Positions 7,142-7,491 of a DNA stretch of 7,491 nucleotides are shown here, one piece after another (the first letter of the stretch is position 1; the number at the start of each line of letters is the position of its first letter). Under the pieces are notes generated by a model. The model made no database searches and had not been told where the DNA came from. It saw only the letters and a list, made by a program, of their open reading frames with translations. Origin of the DNA: Candidatus Woesearchaeota archaeon CG10_big_fil_rev_8_21_14_0_10_32_24 (GTDB taxonomy: Archaea; Nanobdellota; Nanobdellia; Woesearchaeales; GW2011-AR9); contig PCYG01000006.1 in the NCBI GenBank assembly GCA_002763025.1, positions 1-7,491 on the forward strand. Direction: 5' to 3'. The position numbers and the translations under genes were made by a program.

Positions 7142-7162
7142 GTAGTTACAAGATATAACTAC
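7142..7162. promoter_or_regulatory. Perfect 7-bp inverted repeat upstream of the operon promoter, candidate operator
   Basis: GTAGTTA (7142-7148) and TAACTAC (7156-7162) are perfect inverted arms with a 7-nt spacer, a 14-bp centre-to-centre spacing suited to a dimeric DNA-binding protein. It starts 19 bp upstream of the BRE, an activator-like position. The right arm is the start of the 14-bp box that recurs near the S-layer-like promoter at 2109-2122. Confidence 0.45.
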
Positions 7163-7181
7163 ACCAATTTAAACCTAAATC

Positions 7182-7233
7182 AAAAATCCCAATCGCAGCA
7201 GAGCTACGGGGTATTAAATTAGTTGGGATTTTT
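7182..7233. repeat. Hairpin unit 1: 11-bp perfect inverted repeat enclosing inner hairpin
   Basis: AAAAATCCCAA (7182-7192) and TTGGGATTTTT (7223-7233) are perfectly complementary. Between them lie the inner hairpin (CGCAGC, AGA loop, GCTACG, 7194-7208) and GGGTAT (7209-7214, plus strand). This is the strongest outer stem of the three, and either strand would end in a T-run, so it could also terminate transcription in both directions. Confidence 0.8.
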
Positions 7234-7250
7234 AGTCCTTACTGGGTTTT

Positions 7251-7291
7251 ATTGATAATCACAGCAAGCTGTGGGGTATGTTTAGATTAAT
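7251..7291. repeat. Hairpin unit 2: perfect 5-bp inner stem with CTTG/CAAG loop
   Basis: The inner stem is CACAG/CTGTG (7260-7273). On the minus strand the loop is CUUG closed by G-C, a known stable tetraloop. GGGTAT follows at 7274-7279 (plus strand). The outer arms ATTGAT (7251-7256) and ATTAAT (7286-7291) pair weakly, with one wobble on the plus strand only. Confidence 0.65.
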
Positions 7292-7304
7292 ATTGGGTTT
7301 TTGG

Positions 7305-7359
7305 TGTTTGCTCTTAATTAGTCGCTGTAAGCAGCGGGGTATGAACCCATTCGCAAACA
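7305..7359. repeat. Hairpin unit 3: 7-bp outer arms and perfect 5-bp inner stem
   Basis: The outer arms are TGTTTGC (7305-7311) and GCAAACA (7353-7359), perfectly complementary. The inner stem is CGCTG/CAGCG with a TAAG loop (7323-7336), followed by GGGTAT (7337-7342, plus strand). Alternative pairing is possible between GGGTT (7295-7299) and AACCC (7344-7348), so this unit could switch between two folds. Confidence 0.7.
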
Positions 7360-7366
7360 ATCAAGA

Positions 7367-7374
7367 AATTTATA
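7367..7374 (-). promoter_or_regulatory. Possible TATA box to the right of the hairpin array
   Basis: The minus strand reads TATAAATT in the context TTTTAGTATAAATTTC. A start about 25 nt downstream would fall near 7346, inside unit 3, so most of the array would be transcribed and could form a leader of roughly 290 nt for the operon. There is no clear BRE, and the local AT content makes chance matches likely. Confidence 0.25.
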
Positions 7375-7404
7375 CTAAAATTCCTTAATTACCGAATAGA
7401 ATTT

Positions 7405-7413
7405 CATATATAG
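7405..7413 (+). promoter_or_regulatory. Possible TATA box of a divergent plus-strand gene
   Basis: The plus strand has CATATATAG centred about 39 bp before the ATG at 7448, which would give a leader of about 13 nt. No strong BRE is visible. It matters only if the short reading frame at the edge is a real gene. Confidence 0.2.
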
Positions 7414-7444
7414 TTCGCTTAAACGATGTTAATATTGTTCGCTT
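7413..7444 (+). repeat. Direct repeat GTTCGCTT, two copies 24 bp apart
   Basis: GTTCGCTT occurs at 7413-7420 and 7437-7444, just before the possible plus-strand start codon at 7448. Between them lies AT-rich sequence. Two short copies could be regulator half-sites or coincidence. Confidence 0.35.
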
Positions 7445-7447
7445 TTG

Positions 7448-7491
7448 ATGGAAACTCACTATATTATAAAAATTGTGAAAGAATACCCAAT
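7448..7491 (+). CDS. Possible start of a divergent gene, cut by the window edge
   Basis: An ATG at 7448 opens a plus-strand frame that stays open to the edge and reads METHYIIKIVKEYP. A possible TATA box lies upstream at 7405-7413, but there is no Shine-Dalgarno sequence. Fourteen codons are too few to identify a family or to exclude chance. A competing minus-strand frame (7385-7489, stop at 7385-7387) overlaps it, and at most one of the two is likely to be real. Confidence 0.25.
   Translation, partial: METHYIIKIVKEYP

Larger units (their letters stand above)
7182..7359 (-). ncRNA. Tandem array of three structurally conserved hairpin units, candidate structured RNA or DNA element
   Basis: Three units about 65 bp apart (hairpin starts at 7194, 7260, 7323) share, read on the minus strand, the order ATACCC, a 5-bp hairpin, then AYT. 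Stem sequences differ but stay paired (CGYAG/CTGCG, CACAG/CTGTG and CGCTG/CAGCG types), which is the compensatory change expected of selected structure. Each unit is enclosed by outer complementary arms, strong in units 1 and 3 and weak in unit 2. The minus strand is favoured because the only inner-stem mismatch (C-A on plus, unit 1) becomes a U-G wobble there; unit 2's weak outer arms favour plus. I match it to no known riboswitch or RNA family. It could be a separate small RNA, an operon leader if transcription starts near 7347, or a protein-bound DNA element. Confidence 0.5.

Noticed and set aside
7182..7233. Integron attC site
   Set aside because: GTTGGGA at 7222-7228 only approaches the GTTRRRY core, its partner arm ends AAT rather than AAC, the extrahelical-base layout is not visible, and units 2 and 3 lack the core entirely.
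7182..7359. CRISPR array
   Set aside because: The three units share structure and a hexamer but not a constant repeat; stems, loops and arms all differ, and there are no equal-length spacers between identical repeats.
7182..7359. IS200/IS605-type end hairpins or REP elements
   Set aside because: Hairpins beside a fixed short word are suggestive, but no transposase is present, the array is tandem rather than flanking a gene, and there are three related units in one orientation.
7251..7359. Known riboswitch classes (fluoride, guanidine-II, c-di-GMP)
   Set aside because: None of their conserved cores is present; tandem arrangement alone is not enough, and two-hairpin guanidine-II elements need ACGR loops that are absent here.
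7278..7388. Plus-strand 36-codon frame starting at the ATG of GGGGTATG (MFRLILGFWCLLLISRCKQRG...)
   Set aside because: It runs through units 2 and 3, whose structure explains the sequence better; the GGGG before it belongs to the conserved hairpin flank, and the product resembles no known family.
7385..7489. Minus-strand frame of 34 residues ending at 7385, possible tail of a gene to the right
   Set aside because: It is short, rich in Phe, Lys and Arg as chance AT-rich frames often are, has no recognisable motif, and overlaps the plus-strand candidate; it cannot be excluded without flanking sequence.

Overview
The window looks like a piece of a DPANN-type archaeal chromosome (Woesearchaeota/Pacearchaeota-like). 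Three things point that way: a geranylgeranyl-reductase-family flavoprotein of the archaeal lipid pathway, a small signal-peptide plus C-terminal-anchor protein closely resembling the 'putative S-layer protein' family of those lineages, and promoters of archaeal BRE/TATA type. The DNA is AT-rich. Every well-supported gene is on the minus strand, so transcription runs from right to left. Lineage is inferred from remembered family resemblance, not from a search.

Right end (7060-7491): no convincing complete gene. It holds three tandem, structurally similar hairpin units (7182-7359), an inverted repeat that could be an operator (7142-7162), a strong BRE/TATA promoter (7106-7123) for the operon to the left, and possibly the first codons of a divergent plus-strand gene at the extreme edge.

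Middle (2139-7059): a compact four-gene cell-envelope operon. In transcription order it encodes a single-pass membrane protein with a cysteine-bearing coiled coil (400 aa), a lipoprotein (217 aa), a secreted Gly/beta-rich protein with 9-residue Pro repeats (321 aa), and a large secreted Ig-like protein with a thrombospondin type 3 calcium motif (687 aa). Gene gaps are 18, 1 and 15 nt, with Shine-Dalgarno sites in or just before the junctions. I recognise no named family for the first three. Together they look like the parts of a surface structure: a membrane anchor, a lipid-tethered subunit and two exported subunits.

Left (679-2138): a separately promoted S-layer-like protein gene, ended by a T-rich archaeal-type terminator. 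Its promoter region carries a 14-bp box that recurs with one mismatch upstream of the four-gene operon, which hints at shared regulation.

Far left (1-604): the 5' part of a GGR-family FAD oxidoreductase gene, with a TATA box placed so that the transcript would be nearly leaderless. The gene runs off the window.
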